Notes: generated from the letters alone by a model not told the origin. A stretch of DNA of 57,099 nt from Paraburkholderia dilworthii (GCF_000472525.1 NZ_AWZT01000032.1:325-57423); one strand, 5' to 3'. Positions 8,451 through 17,547 are shown, counted from the stretch's first letter. Made by a program: numbers and translations.

Positions 8451-9401
8451 ATGACCGACAACAGCCGACGCTACCCCGATTCTTCCGTGCGCGTGTTCGA
8501 TCCGCGCTTCAAGTCGCTGATTCTTGCGTCGGCGTCTGTCGAGTGTCTGTATCAAGGCGCGCGCTGGTCCGAAGGGCCGGTCTGGTTCGGCGACGGCCGC
8601 TATCTGCTGTGGAGCGATATTCCGAACGACCGCATCCTGCGTTGGGACGAAGCGAGCGGCGCGGTCAGCACGTTCCGCCAGTCGTCGAATAATGCGAACG
8701 GCCACACGCGCGACCGGCAAGGCCGGCTCGTGACTTGCGAACATCTGACGCGCCGCGTTACGCGGACCGAATATGACGGTTCGATTACCGTGCTCGCGGA
8801 TCGCTACCGCGGCAAGCGTTTCAATTCGCCGAACGACGTCGTTGTCAAATCGGATGGCTCGATCTGGTTTAGCGATCCGACGTTCGGCATCGACAGCTTC
8901 TACGAAGGCGAGCGGCAGGAGTCGGAGCTGCCGGCGTGCGTGTACCGCATCGACGGCCACTCGGGCGAGGTCAGTGTAGTCGCCGACGACATCCTCGGAC
9001 CGAACGGCCTTGCCTTCTCGCCGGACGAGTCAGTGCTCTACATCGTCGAATCGCGCGGCGAGCCGCGCAAGATTCGCGCTTTCGATGTCGACGTCGACGT
9101 CGGCGGCAATGGTGCGGCGCTATCGAATAACCGTGTGCTGATCGACGCAGGTCCAGGCACACCGGATGGCTTTCGCGTCGACATCCACGGAAATTTGTGG
9201 TGCGGTTGGGGCATGGGCAATGACGAACTCGACGGCGTGCGCGTCTTCACACCGCAGGGCGAGCCCATCGGCCATATTGCGTTGCCCGAGCGCTGCGCGA
9301 ACGTGTGCTTCGGCGGACGTCATCGCAACCGGCTCTTCATGGCCGCGAGCCACGGCCTTTATTCGCTGTATGTGAACACGCAGGGCGTACGCGGCGGTTG
9401 A
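8451..9401 (+). CDS. SMP-30/gluconolactonase/LRE family lactonase
   Basis: The 316-residue product is a six-bladed beta-propeller of the SMP-30 family. The metal-site residues are visible: Glu in WSEGPVW, Asn in FNSPNDVV, Asn in ILGPNGLAF and Asp in GTPDGFRVD. Such enzymes hydrolyse sugar lactones to sugar acids. It begins 20 bases after the broken lyase gene and precedes the importer genes, so together they suggest uptake and oxidative breakdown of a sugar or sugar-acid derivative. No signal peptide is visible, so it acts in the cytoplasm. The exact lactone is unknown. Confidence 0.85.
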   Translation: MTDNSRRYPDSSVRVFDPRFKSLILASASVECLYQGARWSEGPVWFGDGRYLLWSDIPNDRILRWDEASGAVSTFRQSSNNANGHTRDRQGRLVTCEHLTRRVTRTEYDGSITVLADRYRGKRFNSPNDVVVKSDGSIWFSDPTFGIDSFYEGERQESELPACVYRIDGHSGEVSVVADDILGPNGLAFSPDESVLYIVESRGEPRKIRAFDVDVDVGGNGAALSNNRVLIDAGPGTPDGFRVDIHGNLWCGWGMGNDELDGVRVFTPQGEPIGHIALPERCANVCFGGRHRNRLFMAASHGLYSLYVNTQGVRGG

Positions 9402-9442
9402 TCGGCAGGCCGCAGCGGCAAGCGCTCTGCGATAGTTGCCTG

Positions 9443-9454
9443 ACAAGCGCTTGT
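9443..9454. promoter_or_regulatory. Perfect 12-bp palindrome ACAAGCGCTTGT upstream of the ABC importer genes
   Basis: The palindrome lies between the lactonase gene and the solute-binding protein gene; a half-site ACAAGCGC recurs at 9490-9497. It is about 120 bases upstream of the predicted promoter at 9574 and may be an operator. The regulator is unknown. Confidence 0.3.
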
Positions 9455-9573
9455 TGCGCGGTCAAGCGGCTCGGGGTTTGCCCTTCTATACAAGCGCGTC
9501 AAATCATTGAGGCCAAAGGCGTTCGGGCCAAAATGGCACAAACCTCGGGGAAAACGCGAGCACCAGTATTTGC

Positions 9574-9603
9574 TTGACATCGGCTGTTCGGCTTCGCTAT
9601 GTT
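9574..9603 (+). promoter_or_regulatory. Sigma70-like promoter for the solute-binding protein gene
   Basis: TTGACA (9574-9579), an 18-base spacer, then TATGTT (9598-9603). The predicted transcript would start about 60 bases before the ATG at 9672, giving the importer genes a promoter independent of the broken lyase gene. Confidence 0.55.
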
Positions 9604-9671
9604 GCAAAGGTTGAACGAGACGCCCGGAGCATTCGACCGGCGGACTTCATACCAAGAAGCGAGGAGACGCA

Positions 9672-10841
9672 ATGACTGTTTCGCACAGGTTGGCGCTCAG
9701 GCTGGTGTCGGTATGTCTCGCGGCGAGCGCCGCATTCGGGTCTGCCGCGCACGCGGCTGATCCGGTCACACTCAATATCGTCGACGTGGCCGGCGATCTT
9801 CAACTCACGCGCAACGGCTTCGAGGCGTTCAAAGCGAAGTACCCGAACCTGGTCGCGAACATCACCTACACGAACGCGCCCGCGCCGCAATTGCCCGGCA
9901 AGATCAAGGCGATGCAGGGCGCGGGCCGCTCCGACATCGACCTGGTACTCACCGGCACCGACGCACTCGCCGCCGGCATCGAACAGAATCTGTGGACGAA
10001 GCTGCTGCCCGACAACGCGGCGCAATTCCCCGGCGTGCTCGACAAATACGCGCCTGGCCCACGCAAGATGCAGGAACTGGCACAAGGCTACGGTCTGGAG
10101 GTCGCGTATATGCCGGCCGGACCGCTGCTCGAATACAACCCCGCAAAGGTCAGCGATCCGCCGAAGACGCCCGAGCAACTGCTGCAATGGTGCAAGGCGC
10201 ATCCGGACAAGCTGATCTATGCGCGGCCCGCAAACTCAGGACCGGGCCGCACGTTCCTGATGGGCTTGCCCTATGTGCTCGGCGACAAGAATCCGCAAGA
10301 CCCGATCAACGGCTGGGACAAGACTTGGGCCTTCCTCAAGCAGTTGAACGAATGCATTCCCTACTATCCGGGCGGCACGTCGGCGGTGATGAAGGAACTC
10401 GGCGAAGGCACGCGCGACATGACCGTGACGGTGACGGGCTGGGACATCAATCCGCGCGCGCTCGGCATCGTGCCGGCCGATTTCCGCGTACAGGCGTTCG
10501 ACAACATGACGTGGGTGAACGACGCGCACTACATGGTGATTCCCAAGGGCGTGCCGAAGGAAAAGCTCGACGTGATCTACAAGCTGATGAACTTCATGCT
10601 CGAGCCCGCGCAGCAGGCCATGACTTACGACGACGGCTATTTCTATCCGGGCCCTGCGATCAAAGGCGTCACAGTCGAGCAGGCGCCCGCGCATAGCCAG
10701 GAAGTCCTGAAGAAATACGGGCGGCCCGAGTACGCGAAGCTGCTGGCGGAACGTCCGCACGTGTTGCCGCTCAGCGCGGCCGCAATGGTCGCCGCCTTCA
10801 GGAAATGGGACACGGAAGTCGGCGCTCAAAAGACCAAATAG
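9672..10841 (+). CDS. ABC importer periplasmic solute-binding protein (extracellular solute-binding protein family 1 type)
   Basis: The 389-residue product starts with a clear Sec signal peptide (basic MTVSHRLALR, hydrophobic core, cleavage after AHA around residue 29). The mature part reads like the PotD/AfuA/family-1 binding proteins, with LNIVDVAGDLQLTRNGFEAF and a C-terminal LPLSAAAMVAAFRKWD. It would capture substrate in the periplasm for the ATPase and two permeases that follow. GGAG lies six to seven bases before the ATG. The ligand is not readable from the sequence; the neighbouring lactonase and lyase-family genes suggest a sugar-derived compound rather than a polyamine or iron. Confidence 0.85.
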   Translation: MTVSHRLALRLVSVCLAASAAFGSAAHAADPVTLNIVDVAGDLQLTRNGFEAFKAKYPNLVANITYTNAPAPQLPGKIKAMQGAGRSDIDLVLTGTDALAAGIEQNLWTKLLPDNAAQFPGVLDKYAPGPRKMQELAQGYGLEVAYMPAGPLLEYNPAKVSDPPKTPEQLLQWCKAHPDKLIYARPANSGPGRTFLMGLPYVLGDKNPQDPINGWDKTWAFLKQLNECIPYYPGGTSAVMKELGEGTRDMTVTVTGWDINPRALGIVPADFRVQAFDNMTWVNDAHYMVIPKGVPKEKLDVIYKLMNFMLEPAQQAMTYDDGYFYPGPAIKGVTVEQAPAHSQEVLKKYGRPEYAKLLAERPHVLPLSAAAMVAAFRKWDTEVGAQKTK

Positions 10842-10916
10842 CCGGGACCCGATAGCCGCGTCCATTCATGCCAGTGCGATTCGCGCGTGACGCATCACGC
10901 GCATCAGGGAACCGCC

Positions 10917-11996
10917 ATGAAGCATCACTTTGAACAGTTGCGGCTCGACTCCGTGAGCCGCAGTTTCACGAATGCGGAAGGCCAGTCGATCGCCGCGCTG
11001 CAAGGGCTCGATCTGAACATCCGGCGCGGCGAATTCATCGCGTTGCTTGGGCCTTCGGGTTGCGGCAAGTCGACGGCGCTGAACTGCATCGCCGGATTGC
11101 AGCCATTGAGCGGCGGCGGCATCTGGCTCGACGACAAACGCATCGACGTATTGCCGCCGGAAAAGCGCGGCTTCGGCATGGTGTTTCAGAACTACGCGCT
11201 GTTTCCGCACATGAGCGTGCTCGACAACGTGGGCTTCGGCCTGAAGATGCGCGGCGTCGGTAAAAGCGAAATAATGCGGCGCGCGCGCGAAGCGTTGCAA
11301 CTCGTGCAACTGGTCGGCCATGAGCGCAAGCTGCCTGGCCAACTGTCGGGCGGTCAGCAACAGCGCGTGGCGATTGCACGCGCGATTGTGATCGAGCCGC
11401 CGCTGATTCTGATGGACGAGCCGCTGTCGAATCTCGACACGAAGTTGCGCATCGAGATGCGCGCCGAAATCCGCCGCATTCACAGCCAGCTCGAACGCGC
11501 GACGCTGTACGTCACACACGATCAGGACGAAGCGCTTTCGATGGCCGACCGCATCGTCGTGATGAGAGAGGGCGTCGTGCAGCAGGTCGCCACGCCGAAA
11601 GAGGTCTATACGCGCCCGCAGAATCTGCATGTCGCGCGTTTCATGGGCTATCGCAACGTCGCTGAGTTCACGCTCGAAGGCATGCAAGGCGAGGGCGTTG
11701 CGGTGAGCGCGAACGGTGTGCGTCTGATCGGCACGCCGATGGCGGGCTTCAACAGTAAACGTGTGAGCGTGGCACTGCGTCCAGAGGACATGGAACGCAC
11801 GGCGCCCGGTACGGAGAACGCGTTCGACGCGCTGGTGACCGTCGTCGAATACGGCGGCAATAGTTCGCTGTTGCGCGTGAAGACCGCGTTCGGCGATTTG
11901 TGGGCGCGCGTCGCCGGTGAGTTCATCGAGGGACAACATATCAGCTTGCGTGTGCCGCCATCGCGCACGCTTGTCTATGACGGAGAGGCGGCATGA
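10917..11996 (+). CDS. ABC importer ATP-binding protein (PotA/UgpC/MalK-like)
   Basis: The 359-residue ATPase has Walker A LGPSGCGKST, the Q-loop in MVFQNYALFPHMSV, signature LSGGQQQRVAIARA, Walker B LILMDEPLSNLD and the H-loop in VTHDQDEAL. A C-terminal TOBE-like domain (from about residue 230) matches the MalK/PotA class of importer ATPases. I start at ATG 10917, which has AGGGAA upstream; a GTG at 10887 would add ten residues. It energises import through the two permeases encoded next and is part of the same operon, 75 bases after the binding-protein gene. Confidence 0.9.
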   Translation: MKHHFEQLRLDSVSRSFTNAEGQSIAALQGLDLNIRRGEFIALLGPSGCGKSTALNCIAGLQPLSGGGIWLDDKRIDVLPPEKRGFGMVFQNYALFPHMSVLDNVGFGLKMRGVGKSEIMRRAREALQLVQLVGHERKLPGQLSGGQQQRVAIARAIVIEPPLILMDEPLSNLDTKLRIEMRAEIRRIHSQLERATLYVTHDQDEALSMADRIVVMREGVVQQVATPKEVYTRPQNLHVARFMGYRNVAEFTLEGMQGEGVAVSANGVRLIGTPMAGFNSKRVSVALRPEDMERTAPGTENAFDALVTVVEYGGNSSLLRVKTAFGDLWARVAGEFIEGQHISLRVPPSRTLVYDGEAA

Positions 11997-12880
11997 GCAC
12001 GCCCATGCCGTCAACGCCTGTCGCGCCCGCGGCGCAGCGCGACGGCAAGGCGTGGCTCGTTACGCCGGCGTTGCTCTTCATCGTCGCGTTGTTCATCTAT
12101 CCGTTCGCGTACGGTCTCGCGCTGTCGTTCCGGCCGATGAACGGCGGCAGTGCATGGGCCAACTATCTGACGTTCTTCACCGATACGTCGATGTGGCCCA
12201 CCATCATCGTCACGCTCAAGCTCGCCGTGCCGGCCACGCTGATTAATGTGGGCGTATCGGTGCCGGTCGCATTCGCGTTGCGCCGGCATTCGCGTTATCA
12301 GAAGTTCGTCACCACGTTGTTAGTGATTCCTGTCACGCTTGGTACGGTGCTCATCGCCGACGGCATGCTCACTTACTTTGGACCCAACGGCTGGTTTCCG
12401 CAGGCGCTGCAAGGCATGCATCTTTATACGAGCGAAGTGCGGCTCACGCATAACTTCTGGGGCGTGCTGATCTCGCTGATCGTGTCCGGCTTTCCGTTCG
12501 CCTTTCTGCTGACGCTGTCGTACGTGACCGGCATCGATCCGACGCTCGCGAGCGCAGCCGCGACTCTCGGCGCGAGTCCGTGGGAGCAGTTTCGCCGCAT
12601 CTATTTGCCGCTGCTCGTGCCGGGCTTGACGATGGCCGCGTGCCTCTCGTTCGTGCAGGCGTTTTCGGTGTTTCCATCGGCGGTACTGCTCGGCGCGCCC
12701 GCTGGACCGACGCGCGTGATGTCGATTGCCGCAGCCGAAGCCGCGTTCGAAAGTTATGACTATTCGCTCGCGTCCGCGATTGCGATGGTGATGGGCTTCG
12801 TGCAATTGCTGGTGGTCGCCGCCATGCTCGGCGCGCGCCGCTTCTTCTATAGCGGCCCCGCAACCGGAGGCAAAGGCTGA
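11993..12880 (+). CDS. ABC importer permease subunit 1 (PotB/CysT-like)
   Basis: The 295-residue inner-membrane protein has about six hydrophobic segments, the first near residues 22-42, and the EAA-type cytoplasmic loop seen as ASAAATLGASPWEQFRRIYLP, which docks on the ATPase. The ATG overlaps the ATPase stop (ATGA), indicating translational coupling. Paired with the following permease, it forms the membrane channel of the importer. Confidence 0.88.
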   Translation: MSTPMPSTPVAPAAQRDGKAWLVTPALLFIVALFIYPFAYGLALSFRPMNGGSAWANYLTFFTDTSMWPTIIVTLKLAVPATLINVGVSVPVAFALRRHSRYQKFVTTLLVIPVTLGTVLIADGMLTYFGPNGWFPQALQGMHLYTSEVRLTHNFWGVLISLIVSGFPFAFLLTLSYVTGIDPTLASAAATLGASPWEQFRRIYLPLLVPGLTMAACLSFVQAFSVFPSAVLLGAPAGPTRVMSIAAAEAAFESYDYSLASAIAMVMGFVQLLVVAAMLGARRFFYSGPATGGKG

Positions 12881-13806
12881 TGACGACCGAGCATCGCGGC
12901 GCGCCGGCTTCATGGCCCGCGTCAGAATCGAAACAGCAGGGCGACGACGCGCGCGAGCCGAGGCGCGCCAAGCAGCGAGCCAGCGTGTCGGGCCGCGTGT
13001 GGCGCGTGATCGTGTGGGGCGCGATGGTGTTTTTCCTCGCCAACGTCGTGCTGCTGATCGCAACCGTGGCGGTGAATTCAATCGCGACGCGCTGGTTCGG
13101 CACGCTGCTGCCGCAAGGCTTCACGTTGCATTGGTATGCACAGGCGTGGAGAGATTTTCAGCTGGCGAGCGTGCTTTGGGTGACGGTGGAAGTGGTCGGC
13201 GCGGTCGTGTTGCTATCGGTGCTGCTCGGCGTGCCAGCGGCGTATGCGCTCGCTCGGGTGCAGTTTCGCGGCAAGCGCATCGCGATGCTGATCTTCCTGT
13301 TGCCGTTGATGGTGCCACCCGTCACCTACGGCATTCCGATGGCGACGGTGATGTACAAGATCGGTCTCGCCGGCACACTGAGCGGCGTGATACTTGCGAA
13401 CCTCGTGCCCGCGCTGCCATTCGTGATTCTCGTGATGACGCCGTTCATCGAACAGATCGATCCGAATCTCGAAGCGGCCGCGCGCATTTTCGGCGCGAAC
13501 ACGTTCCGTTATTTCCGCTACGTGCTGCTGCCCCTGCTCGTGCCCGGCATGCTGGCCGCGGCGCTTCTGGTGCTGGTGCGCACCATCGGCATGTTCGAAC
13601 TGACGTTTTTCACGGCAGGGCCCGCGACGCAAACGCTCGTGGTCGCGTTGTACTACGCGGTGTTTTCAACCGGCGTGCGCGCCCCGCAATCCATCGATGC
13701 AATGGCGATGATCTACATGGCGATCACGCTGGTCTGGGTGTTGATCGCGCTGCAGTTCGTAAGTCCGACACAGATCGTCTCGCGTGTGAAGGAGCAGAAG
13801 CATTGA
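12880..13806 (+). CDS. ABC importer permease subunit 2 (PotC-like)
   Basis: The 308-residue permease starts one base inside the stop codon of the previous gene. An unusually long hydrophilic N-terminus (about 45 residues, rich in Arg/Ala/Glu) precedes the first membrane segment. The EAA-type loop is LEAAARIFGANTFRYFRYVLLP. About six membrane helices are visible. It is the last gene of the operon; a convergent SDR gene follows within 31 bases. No clear terminator is visible in that gap. Confidence 0.88.
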   Translation: MTTEHRGAPASWPASESKQQGDDAREPRRAKQRASVSGRVWRVIVWGAMVFFLANVVLLIATVAVNSIATRWFGTLLPQGFTLHWYAQAWRDFQLASVLWVTVEVVGAVVLLSVLLGVPAAYALARVQFRGKRIAMLIFLLPLMVPPVTYGIPMATVMYKIGLAGTLSGVILANLVPALPFVILVMTPFIEQIDPNLEAAARIFGANTFRYFRYVLLPLLVPGMLAAALLVLVRTIGMFELTFFTAGPATQTLVVALYYAVFSTGVRAPQSIDAMAMIYMAITLVWVLIALQFVSPTQIVSRVKEQKH

Positions 13807-13837
13807 GCGGCGCAACGCGTCTCGCGAAGTCGGGCGC

Positions 13838-14443
13838 TCAGTAGCCGACGCGATAGACGCGGCCCGTCTGCGCGCCTTCCACGCTGCGCAAATACGCTTG
13901 TGCGGCACGTTGCGCGGTGACCGGCTCGAAGCCGCGAAAGTACGGCGCATAAGCGCCCATTGATTCGGTGAGCACAGTCGGGCTCACGACGTTGATGCGG
14001 ATGCCGCGTGGCAGCTCGATCGCCGCGCCGCGCACGAAGCCCTCGAGTGCGAGGTTAACGGTGGTCGCATTCGCGCCCTCGCGAATCGGCTCGTCGCCGA
14101 CGATGCCGCTCGTCAGCGTGAACGAGCCGCCATCGTTCACGTGGCTTTGTGCAGCCAGTACGACGTTGATCTGCCCCATCAGCTTGTCGCGCAGCCCAAC
14201 CCAGAACTGTTCGATGCTCATCTGCGCAAGCGGGCCGAAATGCAGTTTGCCTGTCGTGGTGACGACGCCATCCACTCTGCCGATCTCGCGAAAGAGCCGC
14301 TCGACGCTCGCTGGGTCCGTACTGTCCACCTGATACTGGCCGCGAGTCGCGCCCACTTCGATGACCTCATGGCGAGCCTTCAATTCCGCGCTCACTGCCT
14401 CGCCCAGCGTGCCTGTGGCGCCAATCACGACGATCTTTTTCAT
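13838..14443 (-). CDS. Short-chain dehydrogenase-like protein without the usual catalytic Tyr/Lys
   Basis: A 201-residue SDR fold with the N-terminal dinucleotide site VIGATGTLG. The Ser of the catalytic set is present in TLTSGIVG, but where YxxxK is expected the sequence is NATTVNLALEGFVRGAA, with neither Tyr nor Lys. The downstream strand RINVVSPTVLTESM is typical. It belongs to a known group of short SDR-like proteins that lack the motif; these may bind NAD(P)H without classical dehydrogenase chemistry. It is a single gene facing the ABC operon. Confidence 0.8.
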   Translation of the reverse strand: MKKIVVIGATGTLGEAVSAELKARHEVIEVGATRGQYQVDSTDPASVERLFREIGRVDGVVTTTGKLHFGPLAQMSIEQFWVGLRDKLMGQINVVLAAQSHVNDGGSFTLTSGIVGDEPIREGANATTVNLALEGFVRGAAIELPRGIRINVVSPTVLTESMGAYAPYFRGFEPVTAQRAAQAYLRSVEGAQTGRVYRVGY

Positions 14444-14653
14444 TTACCGCTCCGTTGAGTTTGATGTGCATCGATTGTGCGTCGCGTCGGGCAAGAGGAA
14501 AAAGCCCTGGCGGGGAGCAGGTGTTGCAACCGTCGGTTTCTAATCGAGGACAGCGATAAAAAGCGCGCATCGTTATTTAAACGGTGCGCGTCCTGTTATC
14601 GACCGACAAATCGGCCTGTCGCCTGAATCCAAACGCCTGTGAAAATCGGCCGA

Positions 14654-15106
14654 TTATTTCATGCGATGTATTTCGATCACACGCGTGGGCCGCAAATGAT
14701 TAAGGGCGTAATGAACGCGGCCGCGTTCATGGCGGTTTTCGCCTGGGCGCGAATAGTCGAACAGCTGATCCGTCGAATGGAGCGCTTGCGGCTCGATCAT
14801 GCCTTTGTCGACCACCGTATAGCCCGGTTCGAGCGCGAGCAGCAGATGGTTGCCGCCGACCCGGCTATCGAACCCCGCCATGCCGTCGAGCGCTTCCGGC
14901 ACGCTGTTGGCGAGCGTCGCATTGCTGGTGGTGATTTCGTCGACCGCAATGGGGCTGTGGCCCGCGATGCGTGCGGCTTCGTGGTTCTTGCCGTCGGTGT
15001 CGACGGTGCTGTCGTGCGTGCGGTCGTTATGCAGTTCCGCGGTGCGCGGACCGCTCGCGCCTCCTGGCTTGCCTGCGTCTGCTGGTCTGTGGATATCGTT
15101 GCTCAT
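14654..15106 (-). CDS. DUF3005-type hypothetical protein
   Basis: A 150-residue, hydrophilic, His-rich protein with no signal peptide or membrane segment. It resembles the DUF3005 proteins found mainly in Burkholderia and relatives, whose role is unknown; distinctive stretches are PIAVDEITTSNATLANS and GGNHLLLALEPGYTVVDKG. I start it at the second ATG (15106) because AAGGAGA lies seven bases before it and abuts the first ATG (15112). A perfect 16-bp palindrome lies about 110 bases upstream. Confidence 0.7.
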   Translation of the reverse strand: MSNDIHRPADAGKPGGASGPRTAELHNDRTHDSTVDTDGKNHEAARIAGHSPIAVDEITTSNATLANSVPEALDGMAGFDSRVGGNHLLLALEPGYTVVDKGMIEPQALHSTDQLFDYSRPGENRHERGRVHYALNHLRPTRVIEIHRMK

Positions 15107-15217
15107 ATGCATTCTCCTTTCAAGAAGTCAGGTTCGGGACAGCAAGGTCCGTTCCTTTTTCAAGGCGATTGCGTTCGCGCGTCTTTCGTTTTTTTTAATG
15201 AACGCGCATTTTCTACA

Positions 15218-15233
15218 GAGTATGATCATACTC
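15218..15233. promoter_or_regulatory. Perfect 16-bp palindrome GAGTATGATCATACTC, possible operator
   Basis: The palindrome sits in the 300-base gap between the DUF3005 gene (leftward) and a small rightward gene. It contains TATGAT, a good -10 element, on both strands, but neither has a convincing -35 at the right distance. The binding protein is unknown. Confidence 0.4.
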
Positions 15234-15410
15234 CGGCGAGCGGAGCGCGGTTCAAAAGCGGTTAATCGGGTATTGGCGGGCAGTGGGCGAGTAGTCGCCG
15301 AGTAGTCGCTACATAGTTACCGCGGGTTCTCACCGCTGTCTCTCGAACACCGTTGCAACGAACACGGGCTCACTCAAAACATTCTACGGGGCCGTCAGGG
15401 CGGGTGACAC

Positions 15411-15644
15411 ATGCACTTCGATGCTGCATTCACACATCGCGGCTATTTGTTAAATTGCGCACCGGCTCGTGCCGGCGATGGCAGTTGGCAACCTTACGTG
15501 GTCATTTCGCGGTCGAGCGACGGTGAACTCGTCGCCAACCGCTTTTTCCCAACCGATCTGTGCTTCCCCGACGAAGCCGCTGCAATCGCACATGCCCGCG
15601 ACTGGGCGGTGCGCTGGATCGACGCGAGCAGCGTGACCATCTGA
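15411..15644 (+). CDS. Small conserved-type hypothetical protein
   Basis: A 77-residue acidic protein with no signal peptide or membrane helix. Its pattern (MHFDAAFTHRGYLLNC, then YVVISRS, then DEAAAIAHARDWAVRWID) looks like the short single-domain proteins present in several copies in Burkholderia genomes, but I cannot name a function. Codon use fits its surroundings. It precedes the serine acetyltransferase gene by about 115 bases. Confidence 0.6.
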   Translation: MHFDAAFTHRGYLLNCAPARAGDGSWQPYVVISRSSDGELVANRFFPTDLCFPDEAAAIAHARDWAVRWIDASSVTI

Positions 15645-15760
15645 GCTCATGCTTCGCTTCGCCCTGGGCTTCGCGCAACGCTGCGCGAGCCGCGGCAAAA
15701 CGCGGTAATCTCTCGGGACAATCACTCGATACCGTGCCCATCGCGCGGCGCTGTCCTTCT

Positions 15761-16687
15761 ATGCCTAACGTGCCTTCCCAGAACTGGGGCCTTGAACAGA
15801 TCGTCGCGGACCTGCGCGCGTCGCGCGAAGAATTGCATCGCACGCGGCATCCGCTCGGCATTCGCGAATTGCCGTCGCGCGAAGCGGTGGTGAACATTGT
15901 CGCCGGATTGCGCGCCGCGCTATTTCCCACGCACTATGGCGCGCCCGATCTGACTGACGAAACCGTCGACTACTACGTGGGCCACACGCTCGAAAGCACG
16001 TTGCGTCTGCTTGCGGAACAGATTCGCCGCGCGCTGCGGTTTCTGCCCGAACACGCGCAAACGCCGGAGGCGGAACTGCGCGAGCGTGCGTTCGACGTCG
16101 CGCGCGAGTTTGGCACGCAGTTGCCCGGCATTCGCGCGCTGCTCGTCAGCGACATTCAGGCGGCGTTTACAGGCGACCCCGCCGCGCAGCACATCACCGA
16201 AATTCTGCTCTGCTACCCCGGCGTGTGGGCGATGACGCATCACCGTCTCGCGCATGCGTTGCATTGTCTCGGCGTGCCGTTGCTCGCTCGCTTCATCAAC
16301 GAGATCGCGCACTCGGCAACCGGCATCGACATTCACCCTGGCGCGACGATTGGCCCGAGCTTCTTCATCGACCACGGCACCGGCGTCGTCATCGGCGAAA
16401 CGGCGATCATCGGCGAACACGTGCGTGTGTATCAGGCGGTGACGCTCGGCGCGAAGAGCTTCGCCGCGGATGTCGATGGCGCGCTGATCAAGGGCAATGC
16501 GCGCCATCCGATCGTCGAGGACGACGTAGTGATTTACGCCGGCGCGACAATCCTCGGACGAGTAACGATTGGGCGCGGCTCGGTGATTGGCGGCAATGTG
16601 TGGCTCACGCATAGCGTGCCGCCGGGCAGCAGCGTGTCGCAGGGCAAGGTCCGCGAAGGCGAGCGCGGCGAAGAAGGGCGGCGTTGA
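15761..16687 (+). CDS. Serine O-acetyltransferase (CysE/EpsC type)
   Basis: The 308-residue enzyme acetylates L-serine with acetyl-CoA, the committed step of cysteine synthesis. The N-terminal helical SAT domain covers about residues 1-180, and the C-terminal hexapeptide-repeat left-handed helix begins near 188. The catalytic pair is D190 (GIDIHPGA) and H205 (FIDHGTGVVIGETA), 15 residues apart as D143 and H158 are in E. coli CysE. I start at ATG 15761 (MPNVPSQNW), where the conserved domain begins, rather than the longer frame from 15560. It overlaps the following AraC-type gene by one base, so the two are probably co-transcribed. Confidence 0.85.
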   Translation: MPNVPSQNWGLEQIVADLRASREELHRTRHPLGIRELPSREAVVNIVAGLRAALFPTHYGAPDLTDETVDYYVGHTLESTLRLLAEQIRRALRFLPEHAQTPEAELRERAFDVAREFGTQLPGIRALLVSDIQAAFTGDPAAQHITEILLCYPGVWAMTHHRLAHALHCLGVPLLARFINEIAHSATGIDIHPGATIGPSFFIDHGTGVVIGETAIIGEHVRVYQAVTLGAKSFAADVDGALIKGNARHPIVEDDVVIYAGATILGRVTIGRGSVIGGNVWLTHSVPPGSSVSQGKVREGERGEEGRR

Positions 16688-17547
16688 TGCGCGGGCGCGA
16701 CGCGCCACGTGGCCGCGTCCACATGCCTCGTTGCGCGATTGCAGGCGTCGAGGCAACGGTGGCGGAGACCGCGCACGCGTTTCCACGCCATTCGCACGAC
16801 CGGTTCGGCGTTGGCGTGATCGTCAGCGGCGGGCATAAATCGGCGAGCGGTCGCGGCATCGTCGAAGCACGCACGAACGACGCGATCATGGTCAATCCCG
16901 GCGAAGTGCACGACGGCAGTCCGCTCGATGAGCGCGGCCGCGCGTGGCGCATGCTGTATTTCGAGCCGTCGATGCTGGTAAGCGCGGCGGCCGAATTGAG
17001 CGGGGCGGTGGCGCGTGAGGTTGAACTCACAGAGCCTGTAGTGCATGACCCATTGCTCAAGCATCTCTTCGAACGATTATTTGCCGTGGCGGTAGAGGCG
17101 CCGTGCGCCCAGGACGTCCTCGCGCGTGAACAGGCGCTGCTCGAACTGCTCGCGCATCTTCTTGCCGCTCATGCAACCAGTCAAGCGACGAGTCAAGGGA
17201 CTAGTCAGGCGCACGCTTTATCGTCGCGTCCAGCGGGGCCGATTGCGCGCGCGAAAGCGCGCATCGACGACGATCCATCTGCGCCGCTGACACTCGCCGA
17301 TCTCGCCGACGAAGCTCGAATGAGCCGCTTTCAATTGCTGCGAGCTTTCGCGCATGAAATGGGTTTGCCGCCGCATGCATACCGGATGCAGCGGCGCGTG
17401 GTATTGGCGCGGCAATGGATAGCGCGCGGCGTATCGCTCGCCGACGCGGCTGCCGCTGCAGGCTTTGCCGATCAGAGTCACATGACGAGGGCTTTTGTGC
17501 GTCTGCTCGGCGTCACGCCTGCGAACTACGCTGCGGCGATGCGTTGA
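16687..17547 (+). CDS. AraC-family transcriptional regulator with cupin-like sensor domain
   Basis: The 286-residue product has an N-terminal cupin-like ligand domain (HSHDRFGVGVI, NPGEVHDG) and a C-terminal double helix-turn-helix of about 100 residues (LTLADLADEARMSRFQLLRAF and later GFADQSHMTRAFVRLLGVTPANY). A repetitive ATSQATSQGTSQ stretch near residue 160 is the inter-domain linker. ATG overlaps the stop of the serine acetyltransferase gene; a TTG one codon earlier is less likely. The coupling suggests co-expression with sulphur metabolism, but in this family such neighbours are often unrelated. Target genes are unknown. Confidence 0.85.
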   Translation: MRGRDAPRGRVHMPRCAIAGVEATVAETAHAFPRHSHDRFGVGVIVSGGHKSASGRGIVEARTNDAIMVNPGEVHDGSPLDERGRAWRMLYFEPSMLVSAAAELSGAVAREVELTEPVVHDPLLKHLFERLFAVAVEAPCAQDVLAREQALLELLAHLLAAHATSQATSQGTSQAHALSSRPAGPIARAKARIDDDPSAPLTLADLADEARMSRFQLLRAFAHEMGLPPHAYRMQRRVVLARQWIARGVSLADAAAAAGFADQSHMTRAFVRLLGVTPANYAAAMR

